DNA of 44,772 bases from UBA8403 sp964455155. Its GTDB lineage: Bacteria > Bacteroidota > Bacteroidia > Cytophagales > Amoebophilaceae. The notes under the pieces were generated by a model. It searched no databases, had not been told where the DNA came from, and worked only from the letters and a program-made list of their open reading frames with translations. Positions within the stretch are counted from its first letter, which is position 1. Every line of letters begins with the position of its first letter. Below are positions 17,701-24,483 of the stretch, in pieces. The stretch covers positions 1-44,772 of the forward strand of contig CAYVYH010000004.1 in the NCBI GenBank assembly GCA_964455155.1, written 5' to 3'. A program made the position numbers and the translations under genes.

Positions 17701-18104
17701 CCTATACCCAAGACCAAGCAGCTATCCTAGCCACTTTACTCCATGATACTGTAGAGGATACACCGCTGACCCTGGCAGAAATAGGAGTAATTTTTGGACC
17801 CGAGGTAGCATCCATTGTTAATAAAGTAACGCACCTGGATGGTCAGTTTCGTCGGATCAGGATGGATACCCACGAAAACGTTCGACAACTTCTTGAAGAA
17901 ACAGATGTACGCGTGCTACAGGTGAAGCTGGCAGACCGTTTGCATAACATGCGCACCATACAAGGCCATCCCCAGATAGCCAAGCAGAAAAAAATAGCTG
18001 AGGAGACGTTACATTTCTTTGTGCCTATTGCTAGGTATTTGGGTCTTCAACAGATTGAAGAAGAGTTACAAGAGCTTATTACAATAGTGATGAAAAAACG
18101 GTGA
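14634..18104 (+). CDS. Sodium:solute symporter fused to kinase-like region and (p)ppGpp-hydrolase HD domain
   Basis: Four parts are seen in 1156 residues. Residues 1 to about 470 form an SLC5/SSS (PutP-like) transporter, with ATWMSGSILF in helix 1 and AMSTADSTINSTAV near residue 327, the sodium-site helix. Residues of about 490-680 add some six hydrophobic segments, in the place where CbrA-like sensors carry extra membrane and linker domains. Residues of about 690-950 look like a degraded histidine kinase: a coiled helical part without a clear H-box, an N-box-like DPKRIQQLLVNA (818-829), a late QIVDAHYGAIEF and no G-boxes. Residues of about 980-1150 are a RelA/SpoT HD hydrolase domain with R1004, H1013, H1037-D1038, E1041-D1042, D1101 and N1105 in place; no synthetase, TGS or ACT domain follows. 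The inferred role is nutrient- or ion-gated hydrolysis of (p)ppGpp. Confidence 0.85.
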   Translation: MKLPSQTIDILIFVVFLLLNVIVGFKYRGKKQSFKEYAIGDKKFSTATLTATIVATWMSGSILFIGIEQTYSRGLYFVLAATIGGAIGMLLVGRVVGPRMGRFLDNVSLPDTLGSLYGRSVQLIAGISCVILSIGYIAVQFQIISRILSILSGYDSPIIVIIAAAIITLYSLSGGVKAVTFTDILQFFTFGTLLPILALVIWNNLKDPHQVIRMFQTNPIFSLREVVGWSPEFMGTLTLMSYFAIPELAPELFQRMVMAQDTVQLKRSISYATVIGISVLLCIMWIAVLLLVDQPGLEPDKVVRYMVDTHVYTGLRGFLGIGVLALAMSTADSTINSTAVIIANDILPPLKLQKEGSLKTAKFATLFLGVFSVLLALYVKGLLKIILFSACFYSPIVIVPMLLTIFGFQTSRRVVLMAMGAGAVTVITLLFTFKNVNSFFPGMLANLITMLGAHYLLGEEGGWGHNPIRKENNDEKLLKRLLKPKWAEAKQPFKLYNYLTRALPTEDYFYSLFGFYVFTATYASFYLLPHEIVTQFPGLYKTMQYSVMLLFTTFLAFPIWPGIMKDKRFLAWFWPLCAFYALFLVGGALVLLSGFTTSQILIFMLNFIMAVLLLHWPIAVVTAISGIVLVVLFFSLRTDLTSTLGDLGTLQFKLAYGLLLLSSFLIALFKHKQTLDLLSRHNKELSSERKVTQQELVKALAHGARFFSELTAAGTDVLEAVNKKVETFSQQALAVTTPKQLTAVSHALEEVNLTLKDAMVYLQNVIYRVQGHLRLEVKTVGIEDLLARAMNVFKAQNTQKQLQPRINNTTNIQALQCDPKRIQQLLVNAWLYAQQEHGPEKPVFLSIQETTLGYPIPSLKDYIKETPALCITVGNVRTLPQPKKLYMGAVGNTPLKVPHSMEALPLLDNQQIVDAHYGAIEFTKINEKTLTQVYVIPVHLREIRPSMMDLPQMEAGNREEKASRVVLPEEVALLKKLYKDTPIDIELAKKAIMYIKKYHGYMKRKSGEPFYLHPIAATEILLAYTQDQAAILATLLHDTVEDTPLTLAEIGVIFGPEVASIVNKVTHLDGQFRRIRMDTHENVRQLLEETDVRVLQVKLADRLHNMRTIQGHPQIAKQKKIAEETLHFFVPIARYLGLQQIEEELQELITIVMKKR

Positions 18105-18122
18105 AGAATCTCCACTAGGTGT

Positions 18123-18156
18123 GCTGCGTGGTAGCAGGGGTACGGTACCACGTAGC
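18123..18156 (+). terminator. Hairpin after the symporter-HD gene
   Basis: GCTGCGTGGTA (18123-18133) pairs with TACCACGTAGC (18146-18156), giving 11 pairs with one G-U around a 12-nt loop. It lies 19 bp past the stop codon. There is no T-run, so it may be a terminator of non-canonical type or an mRNA 3'-end stabiliser. Confidence 0.5.
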
Positions 18157-18175
18157 TTCATGACTTGTCTCTGGT

Positions 18176-18183
18176 TATCTTTG
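18176..18183 (+). promoter_or_regulatory. Bacteroidota -7 element of glyA
   Basis: TATCTTTG matches the TAnnTTTG -7 consensus of the primary sigma factor of this phylum exactly and lies 22 nt before the glyA ATG. A convincing -33 TTG at the expected 19-21 nt spacing is not seen. Confidence 0.55.
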
Positions 18184-18205
18184 TCACCGGGATTAAACCA
18201 AGGGC

Positions 18206-19480
18206 ATGACATCACGAGACTACATCTTATTTAACCTGATAGAGAGAGAGAGACGACGACAGGAACAAGGCTTGGAGTTGATTGCTTCTGAGAATTTTGT
18301 CTCTCTGCAAGTGATGGAGGCGGCGGGGAGTGTGCTGACCAACAAATACGCAGAGGGTTTGCCTGGTAAGCGGTACTATGGTGGATGCAGAGTCGTTGAT
18401 GAGATAGAGACGCTGGCCATCGATCGCGCAAAAGAACTATTCCGGGCAGCTTGGGTCAATGTGCAGCCTCATTCTGGAACGCAGGCCAACACTGCGGTGA
18501 TGATGGCTGTCCTCGAACCAGGTGATAAGATCCTGGGTTTTGACTTAGCACACGGGGGTCACCTGACACATGGATCACCCGTAAACTTCTCCGGTAAACT
18601 GTATCGTGCTTCTTTTTATGGTGTCAACAGAGAAACAGGCCTTATTGATTGGGATGAAGTGGCTGCTATTGCTGAACGAGAAAAGCCGCGCCTCCTCATC
18701 GTTGGAGCTTCGGCTTATAGCCGTGACTGGGACTATGCAAAACTGCGCAGTATTGCGGACCGTGTAGGAGCACTTTTGATGGCAGATATTGCTCACCCTG
18801 CAGGCCTCATTGCGCGAAGCCTATTAAATGATCCTTTACCCCACTGTCATTTTGTAACTACCACCACCCACAAAACTCTGCGTGGCCCTAGAGGCGGTAT
18901 GATTTTGATGGGCCAAGACTTTGAGTATATATTGAGAGCAAAAACGACCCAGGAAACACGAAAGAAAATGTCTACTATCTTAGATAACAGTGTGTTTCCT
19001 GGTACACAAGGAGGGCCACTAGCACATAACATTGCTGCCAAAGCCGTCGCCTTTCAGGAAGCTCTGAGTGATACATACTTGGAATATGTGACACAAGTGC
19101 AAAAGAATGCGCGCCAGATGGCGCAGTCGTTGGTGGACAAAGGTTATCAGGTAATATCAGGAGGAACGGATAATCACCTCTTGCTTATTGACCTCAGCAA
19201 TAAAGGAATTACAGGAAAGCAAGCAGAGGAAGGATTAGAAAAGGCTGGTATTACTGTCAATAAGAACATGATTCCTTTTGATACAAGATCGCCTTTTCTT
19301 ACGTCTGGTATACGTCTGGGCACGCCGGCTGTTACCACCAGGGGTATGAAAGAAAAGGATATGACACGCATCGTCTCCTTGATCGATACAGTACTCACAA
19401 ACCTTACGGATGGGCAGCTACTTGGCGCCGTGAAAGAAGAGGTGAGCACTTGGATGCAAGATTTCCCCTTCCCCATATAA
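18206..19480 (+). CDS. glyA: Serine hydroxymethyltransferase
   Basis: This PLP enzyme interconverts serine and glycine with tetrahydrofolate and supplies one-carbon units. LIASENFVS near the N-terminus, NKYAEGLPGKRYYGG (active-site tyrosines), HSGTQAN, ADIAHPAG and the PLP-lysine motif VTTTTHKTLRGPRGG (Lys near residue 227) are all present. The C-terminal SGIRLGTPAVTTRGM segment is also typical. At 424 residues it is full length. It has its own -7 element and is separated from the upstream gene by a hairpin, so it is probably an independent transcription unit. Confidence 0.98.
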   Translation: MTSRDYILFNLIERERRRQEQGLELIASENFVSLQVMEAAGSVLTNKYAEGLPGKRYYGGCRVVDEIETLAIDRAKELFRAAWVNVQPHSGTQANTAVMMAVLEPGDKILGFDLAHGGHLTHGSPVNFSGKLYRASFYGVNRETGLIDWDEVAAIAEREKPRLLIVGASAYSRDWDYAKLRSIADRVGALLMADIAHPAGLIARSLLNDPLPHCHFVTTTTHKTLRGPRGGMILMGQDFEYILRAKTTQETRKKMSTILDNSVFPGTQGGPLAHNIAAKAVAFQEALSDTYLEYVTQVQKNARQMAQSLVDKGYQVISGGTDNHLLLIDLSNKGITGKQAEEGLEKAGITVNKNMIPFDTRSPFLTSGIRLGTPAVTTRGMKEKDMTRIVSLIDTVLTNLTDGQLLGAVKEEVSTWMQDFPFPI

Positions 19481-19678
19481 AGCAACAATCCAGTTACACC
19501 ATCAGAGTTTTTGCTATACTTAAACTAACGTATTGTTGTCCAGTATCGTCTGGGTTCTTTCAGATGCCGCACACATTTGATGAAGAGCGACAGCCTGGGA
19601 CACGCAACGGTTGCGTTGAATGCTGCATATAGGTACGCGTATCATGAGCATAGGTTGCGCGTTACAACAACCTAGATC

Positions 19679-19905
19679 TTAAAAACCCACCTCAGCCCCA
19701 ACATAAATCGACGTCGTACAGTACATCATTATATTGCTTAGGTAGTTATACACTAAACGGCTTCCAACCCTAAAATCCCATGAGTGGGCAACTCCAGAAC
19801 CAAGTCCCAGGAAACATCAACATGGGTTCGTACTCCTGATCATTTGTTGTGGGTACATATGTGGATAAACGTGTTCAGCACCCAGCTGAAGTGAGATAAC
19901 AATGT
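19679..19905 (-). pseudogene. Remnant of an outer-membrane beta-barrel protein C-terminus
   Basis: On the minus strand one frame reads ISLQLGAEHVYPHMYPQ, a TGA stop at 19817-19819, and then FLGLGSGVAHSWDFRVG, YLSNIMM and YVGAEVGF-stop. Alternating hydrophobic and polar residues, glycine-rich turns and a terminal Phe are typical of the last strands of Bacteroidota outer-membrane barrels. No start codon or upstream barrel part is found and an upstream stop (near 19906) limits the frame, so this is a decayed fragment. The call is from pattern only. Confidence 0.5.
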
Positions 19906-19948
19906 GTACCTACAAAATTCGCTTCGTGGTGCACAATCTTTCATATAA

Positions 19949-20212
19949 CTATCCACAAGTTGCCGCGATAAAAATATTTTATCTTAAAAACCCTTGCTAT
20001 TCACATATACTCATAACTGGTCGATAGACAAGAAAATACCATGCATCAACTGTGGATATCTTGAAAAGTATAACTAATTTATCCACAAGTCACTTACCCA
20101 ACATTTTTCGTCTATTGTTTTCAACAAATCCACTTCTTAATAAGAGTAATAATTTTTTAATTAAAATATAATTATATCATAATAGTATGTGTATATGTAA
20201 AAATCGGACGCT
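19949..20212. other. Candidate replication-origin region (DnaA-box cluster plus AT-rich tract)
   Basis: DnaA-box-like 9-mers (consensus TTATNCACA) are CTATCCACA 19949-19957, CTATTCACA 19998-20006, TGTGGATAT 20051-20059 (reverse) and the perfect TTATCCACA 20079-20087. Another perfect reverse box lies at 19860-19868 but inside the barrel remnant. An extremely AT-rich tract follows (20137-20212, for example TTAATTAAAATATAATTATA), as expected for a DNA-unwinding element. Perfect 9-mers also occur singly at 13925 and 36542, so a single box means little; the cluster next to an AT-rich tract is what counts. No dnaA gene lies nearby. The tract may instead simply be the recG promoter region. Confidence 0.45.
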
Positions 20213-20239
20213 CATTTTTTCCATAGGAAAAATCTTCCC

Positions 20240-22336
20240 ATGTCCTCGTTATTAGAAACAAAAATCGAGTACCTACAAGGTGTGGGGACTAGCAAAGCAC
20301 TACTCCTTCAACAAGAGCTACAACTGCATACCTTTGAAGATCTTGTCCAGTACTACCCTTTTCGTTACAAGGATCGCAGTCCACTGCGCACAATAAGCGA
20401 ATTGAAGCGTGACATGGCCTATGTGCAACTCAGAGGGACCATCAGCCAGGTAAGAGTGGTGCGTGCAGAGAAAGAGAAAAAAAGACTGCTGGCCCGTTTT
20501 GAGGACGGAACAGGAGAAGTGACCTTAGTTTGGTTGAAAGGTTTGCAGTGGATACTGAAAAAAATAAAACCGAGCATCACATACACCCTACTTGGTAAAC
20601 CTATTGTCTACGGGCAACAAATCAGTTTTATTCACCCAGAACTAGAAATCTTTATTCCTAATCAAGACGATAATTTTTGTTTGTTTCCGGTGTACCATAC
20701 CACTGAGAAGCTCAAATCCAAATATGTGGATAGCAACTTTTTAGCCAGGTTGCAGCGCAGCATCTTGGAAAAAGCGGTGGATCATATCCCAGAAACGTTG
20801 CCCTATTGGTTACGACAGCAGTATAAATTAATGGACAGGTCGTCTGCACTGCTCAATATTCATTTCCCCAAAGATCATGTACTCTTATCACAAGCACGGC
20901 GGCGACTCAAGTTTGAGGAACTGTTCTATCTACAGCTACAGCTTTTGCAGCTCAAACAAGTACAGACGAAAAAGAGACGGGGAAGAGTATTCTGTGCTTC
21001 GCATCTATTACAGAATTTTTACACCAATAATCTGCCGTTTGCCTTGACAGGGGCGCAAAAACGTGTTGTCAGAGAAATTTATCAAGACCTCCGGTCGGGT
21101 TACCAAATGAACCGATTAGTACAAGGTGATGTGGGTAGTGGGAAGACGATGGTGGCATTTTTGAGTATGCTAATTTGTATAGGAAGCGGGGCACAGGTGG
21201 CCATGATGGCGCCCACTGAATTATTGGCAGAACAGCATTACCAAAGCTTGCAGGCGTTTGCTAAGTCAATGCATATCACGGTAGCGCTTTTAACAGGTGA
21301 TACCAAAAAAAAGAAACGAAATGAAATATTAGATTCTCTACAGGCAGGCACACTACAAATTCTAGTGGGGACACATGCTTTACTCAATGCTACTGTAAAA
21401 TTTAAGGAGCTAGGATTGGCCGTTATTGACGAGCAACATCGTTTTGGTGTCATACAAAGGGCCCAACTATGGAACAAGATGTCCACTTGCTTCCCGCATG
21501 TATTGGTCATGACTGCCACACCGATCCCCCGTACTCTGGCTATGACTTTTTACGGTGATTTGGACATGTCTATCATTGATGAGATGCCGGCTGGTAGAAA
21601 GCCTATTAAGACGATACACTACTATGATGCGCAGAGGCTTAAGGTGTTCCAATTCCTCAAGGAGCAAATGGCTGCTGCTAGGCAAGCCTATATTGTGTAC
21701 CCTTTGATTGAGGCATCTAAGACACTAGACTATAAAAATCTGCTAGATGGATATGAAAGTATTTGTCGCGCTTTTCCCGAAGTACCTATCAGCATTATCC
21801 ATGGTCAGATGCGTGCAGTGGACAAAGCATACGAGATGCAACGTTTTGTGAAGGGAGAAACCTTACTCATGGTATCTACTACAGTCATAGAAGTGGGTGT
21901 AAATGTGCCTAATGCTACGGTCATGGTGATTGAAAATGCAGAACGCTTTGGGTTGTCACAATTACACCAATTACGTGGTAGAGTGGGTAGGGGTAGTTTT
22001 CAGGCCTATTGTATTTTGATGACAGGAGATCAATTAAATAGTAAGAGTAGGGAGCGTATTCAGACCATGGTGCGTACCAATGACGGATTCGAGATCGCGG
22101 ATGTAGACCTACGGTTGCGTGGCCCTGGCGACTTGTTGGGAGTGCAACAAAGTGGTGTATTAGACTTGAAGATTGCGGATTTAGCTCAAGATGGAAAAAT
22201 GCTACAAGCAGCCCGAATGATAGCACAACAGCTTATACAAGAAGATGCTGCGCTGCTACAGCCCCATAATTTGCCCATTAGAGTACAGTTAGAGCGTATT
22301 CGCAGCCATAAAATGCATTGGAGCAGTATAAGCTGA
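20240..22336 (+). CDS. recG: ATP-dependent DNA helicase RecG
   Basis: RecG remodels stalled replication forks and branched recombination intermediates. The N-terminal wedge/OB domain spans roughly residues 50-160 (LRGTISQVRVVRAE, ARFEDGTGEVTLVWLKG). The superfamily 2 helicase core shows motif I GDVGSGKTMVA, motif Ia MAPTELLAEQH, motif II DEQHRFGVIQRA, motif III TATPIPRTLA, and motifs V/VI with TVIEVGVNVPNATVM and HQLRGRVGRG. The length of 698 residues is normal. It starts 28 nt after the AT-rich tract of the possible origin and ends convergently with uvrB about 125 bp away. Confidence 0.97.
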   Translation: MSSLLETKIEYLQGVGTSKALLLQQELQLHTFEDLVQYYPFRYKDRSPLRTISELKRDMAYVQLRGTISQVRVVRAEKEKKRLLARFEDGTGEVTLVWLKGLQWILKKIKPSITYTLLGKPIVYGQQISFIHPELEIFIPNQDDNFCLFPVYHTTEKLKSKYVDSNFLARLQRSILEKAVDHIPETLPYWLRQQYKLMDRSSALLNIHFPKDHVLLSQARRRLKFEELFYLQLQLLQLKQVQTKKRRGRVFCASHLLQNFYTNNLPFALTGAQKRVVREIYQDLRSGYQMNRLVQGDVGSGKTMVAFLSMLICIGSGAQVAMMAPTELLAEQHYQSLQAFAKSMHITVALLTGDTKKKKRNEILDSLQAGTLQILVGTHALLNATVKFKELGLAVIDEQHRFGVIQRAQLWNKMSTCFPHVLVMTATPIPRTLAMTFYGDLDMSIIDEMPAGRKPIKTIHYYDAQRLKVFQFLKEQMAAARQAYIVYPLIEASKTLDYKNLLDGYESICRAFPEVPISIIHGQMRAVDKAYEMQRFVKGETLLMVSTTVIEVGVNVPNATVMVIENAERFGLSQLHQLRGRVGRGSFQAYCILMTGDQLNSKSRERIQTMVRTNDGFEIADVDLRLRGPGDLLGVQQSGVLDLKIADLAQDGKMLQAARMIAQQLIQEDAALLQPHNLPIRVQLERIRSHKMHWSSIS

Positions 22337-22460
22337 TTTTTGTGCTTAGCATGACGCAACCTGTGTTCTCGCGGGTGGCAGTCTCATTGCTGCCCAGTGC
22401 AATGTTTCCTTCTTTTCAGTGTACTCACCATGGGGGAGGGGGAGTATCACCTTCCGTTTC

Positions 22461-24479
22461 TCACTTAACGGTCCTTGTTTTTTCCAGGGCCATTAGCTCA
22501 TTTCTTAGTCTCGCTGCCTTGACAAAATCCAACGCTTGGGCTGCTTCTTCCATCGCTTTCTGAGTTGTGTGGATGTGTTGTGCCAGTTGGTCTTGGCTCA
22601 TGTAAGCCACTACCGGGTCAGCCGCTATATTCGAAGTCTCTGCCGTCACGTAGTACTTCTGTGGTTTTTTATGACCCATCATGTTAGCTTGCCCCAAAAT
22701 TGCCTCTTTAGATTTGTGTACTGACTGAGGTATGATCTTATGCTTCTCATTGTAAGCCATCTGTAGGCTTCTACGCCGATTGGTCTCGTGGATAGCTGTT
22801 TCCATAGATTGTGTTACGGTGTCAGCATACATAATAACTTGCCCATTTACATTCCTGGCTGCGCGTCCTATGGTTTGTATCAACGATCGAACATTGCGTA
22901 AAAAGCCCTCTTTGTCTGCGTCTAGGATAGCTACGAGCGACACTTCGGGTAAGTCTAACCCTTCTCGGAGCAAGTTGACACCTACCAAGACATCAAATAC
23001 ACCCAATTGCAATTCTCGTAATATTTCTACACGGTCCAGGGTTTTCACATCCGAATGAATGTAACGGCATTTGACGCTGGTACGTTCTAAATATTTGGTT
23101 AACTCTTCTGCCATTCTTTTGGTCAAGGTGGTAATAAGTACACGTTCTTGACGTTGAATACGTTGATGAATTTCTTCTAGTAGATCATCGATTTGATGGA
23201 TACTAGGTCTGACGTCGATTTTAGGATCTAGCAAGCCCGTCGGTCGGATGATTTGTTCGACTATTAAGCCCTCTGACTGTTGTAGCTCATAGTCTGCAGG
23301 CGTAGCACTTACAAAAATCACCTGGTTGATGAGTGATTCGAACTCATCAAAACTGAGTGGGCGATTGTCAATGGCTGCAGGAAGCCGAAAAGCATGATCT
23401 ACTAGGTTCACCTTTCGAGCTCGGTCACCTCCCCACATGGCCCGAATCTGGGGTATAGTCACATGACTCTCGTCAATCACCATGAGATAGTCTTTAGGAA
23501 AATAGTCCAGAAGACAAAAGGGTCGAGATCCTGGTAGACGTCGGTCAAAGTAGCGCGAATAATTTTCTACACCCGAACAATAGCCTAGTTCGCGTAGCAT
23601 TTCGAGGTCGAGTTCTGTCCGCTCTTTAATTCGCCTGGCTTCTTCAAACCGTTGTTGGGCCTCAAAAAATTGAATTTGGGCTACTAAATCTACTTGTATT
23701 TCTTGCATAGCTTGTTCCAGAACATCCTTGCTGGTAACAAAAAGGTTGGCTGGAAATATGACTACGTGTTGTTCCTCAGAGAGTTTGGTACCTGTGACGG
23801 GGTCAATACTGTGGATTGCTTCTATTTCATCGCCCCAAAAGAAAAAACGGTAGGCATGGTCTGCATAAGCCAAGAAAATATCTACAGTATCCCCCGTAAC
23901 CCTGAAATTACCCCTTTCAAAAGTCTTATTAGTTCTACTATAGAGCATGTCCACAAATGAAAATAGCAGCTGGTTGCGTGTTATTTGTGCTCCTACCTGA
24001 ATATGGGTGACACTCTTACCAAACTCTTCTGGGTTGCCAATGCCATAGATACATGAAACAGAAGCTACAATAATGACGTCTCTTCTGCCCGTCAGTAGTG
24101 AAGCAGTGGCCCGCAAGCGTAGTTTTTCCAGTTCTTGGTTGATGGATAGGTCCTTTTCTATGTACACATTAGTAGTCGGCATGTAGGCCTCTGGCTGGTA
24201 GTAATCATAGTAAGACACAAAGTACTCTACCGCATTCTCTGGAAAGAACTGCTTGAGCTCCCCGTACAGCTGAGCAGCCAGCGTCTTGTTGTGGCTGATG
24301 ACTAGGGTAGGGCGGTTGAGCGTTTGGATGACATTGGCGATAGTAAAAGTCTTACCCGATCCCGTCACACCCAATAAAGTTTGGGCAAAATCGCCACGCT
24401 GAACCCCCGCAGACAGTTGATGAATAGCTTTGGGTTGGTCGCCCGCAGCCTGGTAAGGAGCAATAAGTTTAAAGTGCAT
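22461..24479 (-). CDS. uvrB: UvrABC excinuclease subunit B
   Basis: UvrB verifies lesions and forms the pre-incision complex in excision repair. Walker A is GVTGSGKTFTIANV near residue 40, and the beta-hairpin region is YYDYYQPEAY with ATASLLTGRRDVIIVASVSCIYG. Motif II is VIDESHVTIPQI, and the C-terminal helicase lobe has VGVNLLREGLDLPEVSL and IQTIGRAARN. The UVR domain that contacts UvrC is at the C-terminus (DQLAQHIHTTQKAMEEAA... FVKAARLRNELMALEK). The length is normal. It lies 4 bp downstream of the ABC transporter gene on the same strand, so the two are probably translated from one mRNA. Confidence 0.98.
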   Translation of the reverse strand: MHFKLIAPYQAAGDQPKAIHQLSAGVQRGDFAQTLLGVTGSGKTFTIANVIQTLNRPTLVISHNKTLAAQLYGELKQFFPENAVEYFVSYYDYYQPEAYMPTTNVYIEKDLSINQELEKLRLRATASLLTGRRDVIIVASVSCIYGIGNPEEFGKSVTHIQVGAQITRNQLLFSFVDMLYSRTNKTFERGNFRVTGDTVDIFLAYADHAYRFFFWGDEIEAIHSIDPVTGTKLSEEQHVVIFPANLFVTSKDVLEQAMQEIQVDLVAQIQFFEAQQRFEEARRIKERTELDLEMLRELGYCSGVENYSRYFDRRLPGSRPFCLLDYFPKDYLMVIDESHVTIPQIRAMWGGDRARKVNLVDHAFRLPAAIDNRPLSFDEFESLINQVIFVSATPADYELQQSEGLIVEQIIRPTGLLDPKIDVRPSIHQIDDLLEEIHQRIQRQERVLITTLTKRMAEELTKYLERTSVKCRYIHSDVKTLDRVEILRELQLGVFDVLVGVNLLREGLDLPEVSLVAILDADKEGFLRNVRSLIQTIGRAARNVNGQVIMYADTVTQSMETAIHETNRRRSLQMAYNEKHKIIPQSVHKSKEAILGQANMMGHKKPQKYYVTAETSNIAADPVVAYMSQDQLAQHIHTTQKAMEEAAQALDFVKAARLRNELMALEKTRTVK

Positions 24480-24483
24480 AAGG

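Noticed and set aside
19602..19616. Palindrome ACGCAAC-G-GTTGCGT
   Set aside because: A single short palindrome with a one-base centre in non-coding sequence; no associated signal, so not listed as a feature.
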